Shown: piece by piece, positions 17,916 through 24,929 of the stretch | How positions within the stretch are numbered: position 1 is the first letter of the stretch | Layout: every line of letters begins with the position of its first letter | Source of the DNA: Larkinella insperata | Lineage (GTDB): Bacteria > Bacteroidota > Bacteroidia > Cytophagales > Spirosomataceae | Length of the DNA stretch: 64,000 bases | NCBI RefSeq assembly: GCF_026248825.1 | Contig: NZ_CP110973.1 | Coordinates: 2,933,001-2,997,000 of the forward strand | Direction: 5' to 3' | The notes under the pieces: generated by a model | Told to the model about the DNA's origin: nothing | The model's input: the letters and a program-made list of their open reading frames with translations, nothing else | Database searches by the model: none | Translations under genes and position numbers: made by a program

Positions 17916-17990
17916 GAAATGAAACAGGTAATCAGCCCGCGTTTAGGGAGGTGCGTTGCCGCTTCTGCCAAACATCGGGCTGGCGACGGC

Positions 17991-18674
17991 TTAATAATTC
18001 AACAGGTGAATTCCGTTGCTTGTCAACAGATCTTCACTGGGGTTGTTGAATGGGTTGTAGTAATTGAAAGCCGTTTTAATCGTGGCAATATCCGTCAGGG
18101 TTTCCTGGCGGAAGATTTTTGCTGACTGACCAAAAGCCTTCATTTTTTTCGTCTGCTCCGGGTCCGCCAGCCGGTAGCTGAAATTGGCGACGTAGTAAAC
18201 ACCTTTCGGCTGAATTTTGGTATTCTCTTTCCGCTCGGCGGTGGCAGTTACTACCACATCGGCCAGTGTCAGGTCGTCGTAAAACAGGGGTTCGATCAGC
18301 CGAAAGATGTTGTCGACCGAGTATCCATGGAACAGAATTGCCGAAACGCAACTTTTTTCGTCGACGAAAAATAGTTCGGCCCAATTTTTGGTGCCCATGT
18401 TCAAAATATTATCGGTAAAGATACGCCAGGCAATTGGCTGAAAAGTCAGGGTCCGGCCATCGGCGGAACCACCTAGTTTTTCGGTTCCATTGATGTTAAA
18501 AATGCCTTCTTTAGCGTCAAAACGGTATTGACGGGGGTGTCCTTCCAGGTATTTAAACTGACCAACGGTCGAATTACTAACGACTTCATCCGTCACCTTG
18601 CTAACATTCTGATAAAGTTTCACTTCCAAACCATTTTGATTTGTTGCGCCGGTGTTGTTTTTTTGTGTGTTCAT
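17991..18674 (-). CDS. Unknown 227-aa protein, first gene of nuclease operon (candidate annealing partner)
   Basis: Not recognised. 227 aa, soluble, no signal. The fold looks mixed alpha/beta: a strand-rich half (LEGHPRQYRFDAKEGIFNIN and LTFQPIAWRIFTDNIL), then AELFFVDEKSCVSAILFHGY, then DVVVTATAERKEN, GVYYVANFSYRLAD and a C-terminal helix DIATIKTAFNYYNP. Its position, 75 bases upstream of a RecE-like nuclease gene on the same strand, is where RecT/Erf/Red-beta-like single-strand annealing or ssDNA-binding proteins are usually found, so I suggest that role as inference only. It is divergent from the XRE regulator, across a 306-base AT-rich control region. Confidence 0.65.
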   Translation of the reverse strand: MNTQKNNTGATNQNGLEVKLYQNVSKVTDEVVSNSTVGQFKYLEGHPRQYRFDAKEGIFNINGTEKLGGSADGRTLTFQPIAWRIFTDNILNMGTKNWAELFFVDEKSCVSAILFHGYSVDNIFRLIEPLFYDDLTLADVVVTATAERKENTKIQPKGVYYVANFSYRLADPEQTKKMKAFGQSAKIFRQETLTDIATIKTAFNYYNPFNNPSEDLLTSNGIHLLNY

Positions 18675-18767
18675 TAGTATTTGTTGTTTACTGTTCGGAC
18701 AGGGGGACCGCTATGCGATCCCTTTTGCCTTTTTACGGGGTCTATATTTAAGTTTAAATATACATAC

Positions 18768-18786
18768 TTTTGTGTATAATACAAAA
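18768..18786. promoter_or_regulatory. Operator-like palindrome, copy 1
   Basis: TTTTGT and ACAAAA arms flank GTATAAT. The inner 12 bases (18773-18784, TGTATAATACAA) are the exact reverse complement of 20370-20381 upstream of ugd. The adjacent XRE-family gene is the obvious candidate for the protein that binds it; that link is inference. Confidence 0.55.
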
Positions 18787-18952
18787 TCGTATACAAAAAG
18801 GTTGCTGAAAACTTATTCTGGTTGATACCGGCTTACAGGAGCTACTTTATTTCTCCTCGTTTTCTATTATATGCTATCGCTGACGAATAGGTTTTGAGTT
18901 CATTTTCACGCTCTAAAGAGACGCTGTAGAATTAGTGGAATGAAATATTACA

Positions 18953-18960
18953 TAGTTTTG
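18953..18960 (+). promoter_or_regulatory. Promoter -7 element for the XRE regulator gene
   Basis: TAGTTTTG matches the Bacteroidota -7 consensus TAnnTTTG exactly and ends 20 bases before the ATG at 18981, implying a very short leader. A good -33 TTG is not present at the expected spacing, which is compatible with an activated or weak promoter. Confidence 0.45.
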
Positions 18961-18980
18961 TGTAAGTTCTTGCTTGTCGT

Positions 18981-19406
18981 ATGCCTATTGGTGACCGCTT
19001 ACAACAGTTGATTGATGCGCTAAATATCAGTGCACTGGAGTTTGCCCGGCAGCTAGGCGAAAAACGGGGTGAGAAAATATACCATATTCTGCATGGACGT
19101 CTGAAGCCGCGTTACGAGACCTTAGAGAAAATACTGCAAACGTACCCCGACCTGAATGCCGACTGGTTGCTGCGGGGAGAAGGACTCATGTTTCGCACGT
19201 TGCCGCAAACGCCCCTGTCAGCTCTTACGTTGGACGACCGGCTTCGAAATATGGAGTTTCTTTTGTTTCAGTTAAACGAACGTGTAGCTTTGTTACAGCA
19301 AACCAACGACTTACTTCAGCAGGAGCTCGAGCAGGTCGTTAGTCAACATAAAGTCATCAATCTTTCATACGTTAATCACCGGTCGGATTTGCCCACAGAA
19401 GGCTGA
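18981..19406 (+). CDS. XRE-family helix-turn-helix regulator
   Basis: 141-aa DNA-binding protein. The N-terminal 65 residues form a Cro/C1-type HTH: GDRLQQLIDALNISALEFAR, the recognition segment EKRGEKIYHILHGRLKPRYE and LEKILQTYPDLNADWLLRGEG, the last phrase being typical of phage-repressor-like XRE proteins in Bacteroidota. The C-terminal half is a probable coiled coil (FQLNERVALLQQTNDLLQQE) that would allow dimerisation. It starts 9 bases before the CpsB-like gene's start region and is therefore the first gene of the polysaccharide operon, while also being divergent from the nuclease operon. The shared palindromes suggest it may regulate both. Confidence 0.85.
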   Translation: MPIGDRLQQLIDALNISALEFARQLGEKRGEKIYHILHGRLKPRYETLEKILQTYPDLNADWLLRGEGLMFRTLPQTPLSALTLDDRLRNMEFLLFQLNERVALLQQTNDLLQQELEQVVSQHKVINLSYVNHRSDLPTEG

Positions 19407-19415
19407 TGAAGACAG

Positions 19416-20174
19416 ATGGCTTCCTTTGAATCTATGTTCTCATTTTTTAAGCGTCGGCCGGAAAAGGCCACAGTTTCGGATTTCGGATTTCTGGGGGTTG
19501 ATATTCACTCGCATCTCATTCCCGGGATTGATGACGGCGTTCCCGACCTCGAAACTGCTCTGACCTGTTTACGGTCTTTTGAAAGCCTGGGATATAAAAA
19601 GGTGATTACGACACCGCACATTATCCGTGATTACTATCCCAACAATAGCGATATCATCCGGCGTGGTTTGGACGAACTCCGTCATGCCATGGCCGAAACC
19701 GATCTGACCATTCAGGTTGAAGCGGCTGCCGAGTACCTAATTGACGATTATTTTGTAACGCAGCTTCAGGCTAACAACCTAATGACGTTTGGCCCAAATT
19801 ATGTGCTGGTCGAATTATCGTTTGCCATTGCGCCAATGAACTTAGACGATATCATCTTTCAGATTCAGACAAGAGGTTACCAGCCCATTCTGGCGCATCC
19901 CGAACGATACTCATACTTCAAAGACCAGCCTGAGCGTTTCCATAAGCTGAAGGAACAGGGTTGCATGTTGCAGCTAAACCTTTTGTCACTGGTTGGCCAA
20001 TATGGAGGCCGGGCGCAGCAGCAGGCTAAGCAGTTGCTGGACGAATCGCTGATCGATTTTGTTGGTTCGGATTTGCACCGAATTCGGGATGGAGAGAAGT
20101 TAGGGCAACTGCTGCAATCCAAAGAACTAGCTTTGATACAATCGCATACCTTTATGAATTCCTCGTTGCTTTAA
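19416..20174 (+). CDS. CpsB/CapC-type PHP-domain tyrosine-protein phosphatase
   Basis: 252-aa metal-dependent phosphatase of the polymerase/histidinol phosphatase (PHP) fold. The metal ligands are in DIHSHLIPGIDDG, TPHII, AHPERY and GSDLHR. In Gram-positive capsule systems CpsB removes phosphate from the tyrosine kinase; in Bacteroidota it takes the place of the Wzb low-molecular-weight phosphatase and would act on Wzc (38483-40837). It directly follows the XRE regulator with 9 bases between, so the two are co-transcribed. Length and motifs are complete, indicating an active enzyme in the cytoplasm. Confidence 0.92.
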   Translation: MASFESMFSFFKRRPEKATVSDFGFLGVDIHSHLIPGIDDGVPDLETALTCLRSFESLGYKKVITTPHIIRDYYPNNSDIIRRGLDELRHAMAETDLTIQVEAAAEYLIDDYFVTQLQANNLMTFGPNYVLVELSFAIAPMNLDDIIFQIQTRGYQPILAHPERYSYFKDQPERFHKLKEQGCMLQLNLLSLVGQYGGRAQQQAKQLLDESLIDFVGSDLHRIRDGEKLGQLLQSKELALIQSHTFMNSSLL

Positions 20175-20364
20175 CTTCTAGTTACTTTCAATGCGGATTT
20201 GAATGACTCCATTATTACTCTTAGGTAATGTTTTTATATTTATTTAAGACACTTCACGATACGGCATAGTTTTTGTTTTATTGTCTGGTAAATAAATAAA
20301 AGTCAGTAAGACAAATTTTCCACTCCAATCATTTTTCAAACTGTAATATCATACAATAAAATAG

Positions 20365-20384
20365 ATTTGTTGTATTATACAAAT
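20365..20384. promoter_or_regulatory. Operator-like palindrome, copy 2, upstream of ugd
   Basis: ATTTGT and ACAAAT arms flank TGTATTAT. The 12 bases at 20370-20381 are identical, on the opposite strand, to 18773-18784 in the XRE/nuclease divergent region. Candidate binding site of the XRE protein, about 65 bases upstream of the -7 element. Confidence 0.5.
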
Positions 20385-20446
20385 TTTTCCTCTCTGTCCA
20401 AGCCGAAATTGTTGCAATTTATTAAGTTAGTGTCTTTTTGGATATT

Positions 20447-20454
20447 TAACTTTG
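20447..20454 (+). promoter_or_regulatory. Candidate promoter -7 element for the ugd operon
   Basis: TAACTTTG matches TAnnTTTG exactly. A TTAG rather than TTG lies at the -33 position, so it may depend on an activator. It sits about 165 bases upstream of the ugd start. Confidence 0.45.
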
Positions 20455-20620
20455 AAGGGCAGTAATGAAACGGCATCTCTGAACGGTTGTCTGATTTTAG
20501 CGCTTTATTTGCACATTAAACAGGCCAGCCATCTATTATCGTACGGACATAAATTGATAGAATTTTTCCGTTCGCTTATAATTGAGTACCTATTCTATTA
20601 TCTTATATTTATTCAATGTT

Positions 20621-21952
20621 ATGAAAATTGCAGTTGTAGGAACTGGTTACGTGGGACTCGTGACCGGCACCTGCTTTGCCGAAACCGGCAACCAGGTTAC
20701 CTGTATTGACATCGACCAACGCAAGGTCGAAAAACTCAACAATGGCATCATCCCCATCTACGAACCCGGTCTGGATGTCCTCTTCAACCGCAACACCGCC
20801 GAAGGACGCCTGAAGTTTACGACCAACCTGGCCGAAGGCATCGAAGGCGCCGAGGTCATCTTCCTGGCCCTGCCCACTCCGCCGGGTGAAGACGGATCGG
20901 CCGACCTGAAATACATCCTCAAAGTGGCCGGCGATCTGGGCCAGATCATGAAAGAATACGCCGTCATCGTCGACAAGAGCACCGTGCCGGTGGGCACCGC
21001 CGAGAAAGTCCACGAGTACATCTCGCTGGCGGCTCAGGTGGAGTTTGATGTGGTGTCCAACCCCGAGTTTCTGCGCGAAGGCGTGGCCATCGAAGACTTC
21101 ATGAAACCCGACCGCGTGGTGATCGGCACGCAGTCGGAGCGGGCCAAGGCCATCATGACCAAGCTCTACGCTCCGCTGGTGCGCCAGGGCAACCCCGTTA
21201 TCTTCATGGACGAGCGCTCGGCGGAGATGACCAAGTACGCGGCCAACTCGTTTCTGGCCGTCAAGATCAGCTTCATGAACGAGATTGCCAACCTGTGCGA
21301 GAAGGTAGGAGCCAACGTCGATGATATCCGCCGGGGCATCGGCACCGACAGCCGGATCGGCAAGCGGTTTTTGTTTGCCGGCATTGGCTACGGGGGCAGC
21401 TGCTTTCCCAAGGACGTGCAGGCGCTGGCCAAGACCTCTGAGGAGTACGCCTACGACTTCAAGATCCTCAAGTCGGTCATGGAGGTCAACGCTCAGCAGA
21501 AGACCAAGCTGTTGCCGGTGATCAACCAGCACTTCAACGGGGATCTGCAGGGCAAGACGATTGCGGTGTGGGGGCTGGCCTTCAAGCCCTACACGGATGA
21601 CATCCGGGAGGCCCCGGCCCTGGAGAACATCCAGGCGCTGCTGGCGGCCGGAGCCAAGGTGACGGCCTATGATCCGGAAGCCATGGAGAACGTCAAGCAG
21701 GTGCTGGGCAACCAGATCACCTATGCCCACACCTCGTATGCGGCCCTGGACGATGCCGATGCGCTGGTGATCATGACCGAGTGGCCGATGTTCCGCACGC
21801 CGGAGTTTGGCAAGATGGCTTTGCTGTTGAAGAACAAGGTGATCTTCGATGGTCGCAACCTCTACGAGCTGGATCAGATGAAGGAGTTGGGTTACACCTA
21901 CTACAGCATCGGACGGGAAGCCATCGGTACGGATGTGAAGCAACCCGCCTAA
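20621..21952 (+). CDS. ugd: UDP-glucose 6-dehydrogenase
   Basis: 443-aa cytoplasmic NAD-dependent enzyme oxidising UDP-glucose to UDP-glucuronate. The Rossmann motif GTGYVG opens the protein; FLALPTPP, STVPVGTAEK and the catalytic-cysteine motif GYGGSCFPKD (about residue 265) are all present, as is the C-terminal UDP-binding domain. I chose ATG 20621 (MKIAVVGTGYVG) over a TTG 39 bases upstream because family members start here. It feeds UDP-GlcA to the cluster and to the epimerase at 26468. Its DNA is markedly GC-rich and C/G-ending in codon choice compared with the flanks: 37 of 60 bases at 21541-21600. Confidence 0.96.
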   Translation: MKIAVVGTGYVGLVTGTCFAETGNQVTCIDIDQRKVEKLNNGIIPIYEPGLDVLFNRNTAEGRLKFTTNLAEGIEGAEVIFLALPTPPGEDGSADLKYILKVAGDLGQIMKEYAVIVDKSTVPVGTAEKVHEYISLAAQVEFDVVSNPEFLREGVAIEDFMKPDRVVIGTQSERAKAIMTKLYAPLVRQGNPVIFMDERSAEMTKYAANSFLAVKISFMNEIANLCEKVGANVDDIRRGIGTDSRIGKRFLFAGIGYGGSCFPKDVQALAKTSEEYAYDFKILKSVMEVNAQQKTKLLPVINQHFNGDLQGKTIAVWGLAFKPYTDDIREAPALENIQALLAAGAKVTAYDPEAMENVKQVLGNQITYAHTSYAALDDADALVIMTEWPMFRTPEFGKMALLLKNKVIFDGRNLYELDQMKELGYTYYSIGREAIGTDVKQPA

Positions 21953-21995
21953 GTAAAACAGATTCGAAACCGCATTTCATAAACCTCAATCAGGA

Positions 21996-22934
21996 GTGAA
22001 TCAAGACGCAAAAATCTACGTAGCGGGTCACCGGGGCATGGTGGGCTCCGCGCTGGTGCGCAACTTGCAACGCCGAGGCTACCAGAACCTGGTCACCCGC
22101 ACCTCGGCCGAGCTGGACCTGCGCAACCAGGCAGCCGTCGCCGACTTCTTTGCCGACCAACGGCCCGACTACGTGCTGCTGGCAGCGGCCAAAGTGGGCG
22201 GCATCTGGGCCAACAACCGCTACCGGGCCGACTTTTTGTATGACAACCTGCTGATTGAGGCTAACATCATCCACAGCGCCTACCAGTTTGGGGTCCAGAA
22301 ACTGCTGTTTCTGGGCTCCTCCTGCATCTACCCCAAGCTGGCCCCCCAGCCCCTGAAGGAAGACTACCTGCTGAGCGGCTACCTGGAAGCCACCAACGAG
22401 CCCTACGCCATCGCCAAGATTGCCGGCATCAAGCTCTGTGAAGCCTACCGCAGCCAGTACGGCTGCAACTTCATCTCGGCCATGCCCACCAACCTCTACG
22501 GCCCCAACGACAACTACGATCTGAACGGTTCGCACGTCTTGCCGGCGCTGATCCGCAAGTTTCACGAGGCTAAACTCCACGGCGAGCCGGTGGTGGAAGT
22601 GTGGGGCACGGGCTCCCCGCGCCGGGAGTTTCTGCACGCCGATGACCTGGCCGACGCCTGCGTGTTCCTGATGGAAGGCTACAACGAGGAGCTGTTTGTC
22701 AACATCGGCACCGGCCAGGATGTGACGATCCGGGAGCTGGCCGAACTGGTCAAACAGACCGTGGGCTTCGAAGGAGAACTGCGCTGGAATCCGGACAAAC
22801 CCGATGGCACGCCCCGCAAGTTGATGGATGTGTCGCGGCTGCACCACCTGGGCTGGCAGCACCGCATCGACCTGTCAGCAGGCATTGCCGCTACCTACCA
22901 GGATTTCCTGGCTAACCAGGAGGTATACGTTTAG
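21996..22934 (+). CDS. fcl: GDP-L-fucose synthase (GDP-4-keto-6-deoxymannose epimerase/reductase)
   Basis: 312-aa short-chain dehydrogenase that epimerises and reduces GDP-4-keto-6-deoxy-D-mannose to GDP-L-fucose. Visible motifs: GHRGMVGSALVRNL (NADP-binding), GSSCIYPKLAPQP with the catalytic Ser/Cys region, and YAIAKIAG (YxxxK). The start is GTG at 21996: no in-frame ATG lies upstream and AGGAG overlaps the position just before it. It shares the GC-rich codon use of ugd and gmd. The substrate is made by the next gene, so the pair forms the complete GDP-fucose branch. Confidence 0.95.
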   Translation: MNQDAKIYVAGHRGMVGSALVRNLQRRGYQNLVTRTSAELDLRNQAAVADFFADQRPDYVLLAAAKVGGIWANNRYRADFLYDNLLIEANIIHSAYQFGVQKLLFLGSSCIYPKLAPQPLKEDYLLSGYLEATNEPYAIAKIAGIKLCEAYRSQYGCNFISAMPTNLYGPNDNYDLNGSHVLPALIRKFHEAKLHGEPVVEVWGTGSPRREFLHADDLADACVFLMEGYNEELFVNIGTGQDVTIRELAELVKQTVGFEGELRWNPDKPDGTPRKLMDVSRLHHLGWQHRIDLSAGIAATYQDFLANQEVYV

Positions 22935-22963
22935 GATCTATACAACATGAATTACGATTATCT

Positions 22964-24076
22964 ATGAAAAAAGCATTAATTACGGGCATTACGGGCCAGG
23001 ATGGCACCTACCTGGCCGAACTCTTACTGGAGAAGGGCTACGAAGTGCACGGCATCAAACGCCGGAGCTCGCTGTTCAACACCCAGCGCATCGACCATCT
23101 CTACGAGGATCCCCACGAGCAAAACGTGCGCTTCAAGCTGCACTTCGGCGATTTGTCGGACTCGACTAACATCATCCGCATCATCCAGGAGGTGCAGCCC
23201 GATGAGATCTACAACCTGGGGGCCATGTCGCACGTGCGGGTGAGCTTCGACGAGCCCGAATACACGGCCCAGGTCGACGGGATCGGCACGCTGCGCATCC
23301 TGGAAGCGGTGCGGCTGCTGGGGCTGAGCCAGAAGACGCGCATCTACCAGGCCTCCACCTCGGAGCTCTACGGTGGGGTGCAGGGCCACGCCCAGTCGGA
23401 GCTGACGCCGTTCTACCCGCGTTCGCCTTATGCGGTGGCCAAGCTCTACGGCTACTGGATCACGGTCAACTACCGGGAGGCATACGGCATGTATGCCTGC
23501 AACGGGATTCTGTTCAACCACGAGTCGCCCTTGCGGGGGGAGACGTTTGTGACCCGCAAGATCACCCGGGCGGTGGCTCGGATTGGCTTGGGTCTGCAGG
23601 AGAAGGTGTTTCTGGGCAACATCGATTCGCTGCGGGACTGGGGCCATGCCAAGGACTATGTGGAAGCGATGTGGCTGATCTTGCAGCAGGAGCGGGCCGA
23701 GGACTTTGTGATTGCCACGGGGGTGACGACCACCATCCGGGACTTTGTCAAGATGGCTTTTGCCGAAATTGGCGTGGAGCTGGCCTTCCAGGGGGAGGGT
23801 GTCCACGAGAAGGCGTACGTGGTCAGTGCCCGTGATCCGGACTTTCCGGTGGCGGTGGGTCAGGAAGTGCTCAGCATCGACGAGCGGTATTTCCGTCCGA
23901 CGGAGGTGGACTTGTTGTTGGGGGACCCGACCAAGGCTATGACGCAGTTGCAGTGGCAGCCCAAGTATGATCTGGCGGGTCTGGTCAAGGACATGATGCA
24001 GTCGGATGTGGCCTTGTTCCGGCGGGATCAGCTGCTGGCTGAGCAAGGTCACCTGGTGCCCAATTACTTTGAATAA
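22964..24076 (+). CDS. gmd: GDP-mannose 4,6-dehydratase
   Basis: 370-aa extended short-chain dehydrogenase converting GDP-mannose to GDP-4-keto-6-deoxymannose, the first step to GDP-L-fucose. Motifs: GITGQDGTYLAELL (nucleotide binding), the substrate region FNTQRIDHLYEDPH, QASTSELYGG with the catalytic Thr/Ser-Glu, and YAVAKLYGYW (YxxxK). Length is typical. It lies 29 bases after fcl, in the same orientation and composition, and completes the GC-rich block 20621-24076. No GDP-mannose-forming genes (manB/manC) are in this window, so GDP-mannose must come from elsewhere. Confidence 0.96.
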   Translation: MKKALITGITGQDGTYLAELLLEKGYEVHGIKRRSSLFNTQRIDHLYEDPHEQNVRFKLHFGDLSDSTNIIRIIQEVQPDEIYNLGAMSHVRVSFDEPEYTAQVDGIGTLRILEAVRLLGLSQKTRIYQASTSELYGGVQGHAQSELTPFYPRSPYAVAKLYGYWITVNYREAYGMYACNGILFNHESPLRGETFVTRKITRAVARIGLGLQEKVFLGNIDSLRDWGHAKDYVEAMWLILQQERAEDFVIATGVTTTIRDFVKMAFAEIGVELAFQGEGVHEKAYVVSARDPDFPVAVGQEVLSIDERYFRPTEVDLLLGDPTKAMTQLQWQPKYDLAGLVKDMMQSDVALFRRDQLLAEQGHLVPNYFE

Positions 24077-24117
24077 CCAACTTAGCTAGGGATTGAACCC
24101 AAAAATTTGCTTAAGTT

Positions 24118-24909
24118 ATGTCACTAACCTCGAAAAAAAGGGCGACAGTTATAAGCCTGAATCTTTCTCTAGGTAACTATCAGCAATTTCAGGAAGAAAT
24201 TATCACAGCGGCAAAGGCAAGACAGGCGGGTTCCGTCTGTTTTGCCAATGTGCATATGACCATCGAGGCAAAGTTCAATTCGGGCATTGCAGAAGCTGTG
24301 AATGGAGCCGACTGGGTTCTATGTGATGGAGTACCTCTTCTATGGAGTTTACAATGGCTTTATGGTGTAAAACAGAACCGGGCCACAGGATTGGATATGT
24401 TGCCGGATTTGTTGCAAACTGCCGAAAAGACAGGGGTATCTGTTTTCTTTTATGGGTCAACCCCTGAAATTCTGCAGCAAACAACTGACGTATGCCGTGT
24501 GAAACATCCAAAGTTAAGCATTGCTGGAACCTTGTCTCCTCCTTTCAGACCGCTTACTCCGGAAGAAGATGAGCAGGTGATTAAACAAATCACCAAATCG
24601 GGAGCTGGATTGGTATTTGTATCACTTGGATGCCCCAAGCAAGAAATGTGGATGGCAAAAATGCGGGGTCGGATTCCTGCGGTATTGTTAGGGATTGGCG
24701 GAGCTTTACCGGTACTGGCTGGTGATGTAAAACGATCTCCGGAATGGATGCAACGTGCGGGTTTGGAATGGCTGTTTCGGTTCGTCATGGAACCCCGGCG
24801 TCTATTCAAACGGTATGCAGTTACCAATAGTTTGTACACGTGGTATCTTGTAAGACAGTTGGTAAGAAGTAATCAAGATCAGAAATATGGTGTCCCTATA
24901 CAGTTTTAG
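24118..24909 (+). CDS. WecG/TagA/CpsF-family glycosyltransferase
   Basis: 263-aa membrane-associated glycosyltransferase (GT26). Family marks are FANVHMTIEAK, DGVPLLWSLQWL, the GLDMLPDLL segment, FFYGSTPEIL and LVFVSLGCPKQEMWMA. WecG adds ManNAcA to undecaprenyl-PP-GlcNAc and TagA adds ManNAc; the donor here cannot be told. It would add the second or a later sugar of the repeat unit. It follows gmd by 41 bases, but codon use falls back to a balanced composition, so the GC-rich block stops before it. Confidence 0.92.
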   Translation: MSLTSKKRATVISLNLSLGNYQQFQEEIITAAKARQAGSVCFANVHMTIEAKFNSGIAEAVNGADWVLCDGVPLLWSLQWLYGVKQNRATGLDMLPDLLQTAEKTGVSVFFYGSTPEILQQTTDVCRVKHPKLSIAGTLSPPFRPLTPEEDEQVIKQITKSGAGLVFVSLGCPKQEMWMAKMRGRIPAVLLGIGGALPVLAGDVKRSPEWMQRAGLEWLFRFVMEPRRLFKRYAVTNSLYTWYLVRQLVRSNQDQKYGVPIQF

Positions 24910-24929
24910 CTGAAATTGCAGAGGTGACT

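Larger units (their letters stand above)
18675..18980. other. Divergent control region between nuclease operon and XRE regulator
   Basis: 306 AT-rich bases without a gene. It holds the palindrome at 18768-18786, a second half-site-like GTATACAAAA at about 18790, and the -7-like element at 18953. It should contain promoters for both divergent transcripts. Confidence 0.6.
20175..20620. other. AT-rich control region in front of ugd
   Basis: 446 bases, no gene. Very AT-rich compared with the GC-rich ugd gene that follows. It contains the second operator-like palindrome (20365-20384) and a -7-like element TAACTTTG (20447-20454), leaving a leader of about 160 bases before the ATG at 20621. I looked for and did not find a JUMPstart/ops-like element or a riboswitch fold. 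Confidence 0.55.

Noticed and set aside
20609..21943. 444-codon open frame antisense to ugd
   Set aside because: It is a mirror of the GC-rich codon use of ugd (long antisense frames arise in such genes); its His/Val/Gly-rich product resembles no family.
23024..24052. 342-codon open frame antisense to gmd
   Set aside because: Same codon-bias effect as over ugd; the sense gene has every catalytic motif.
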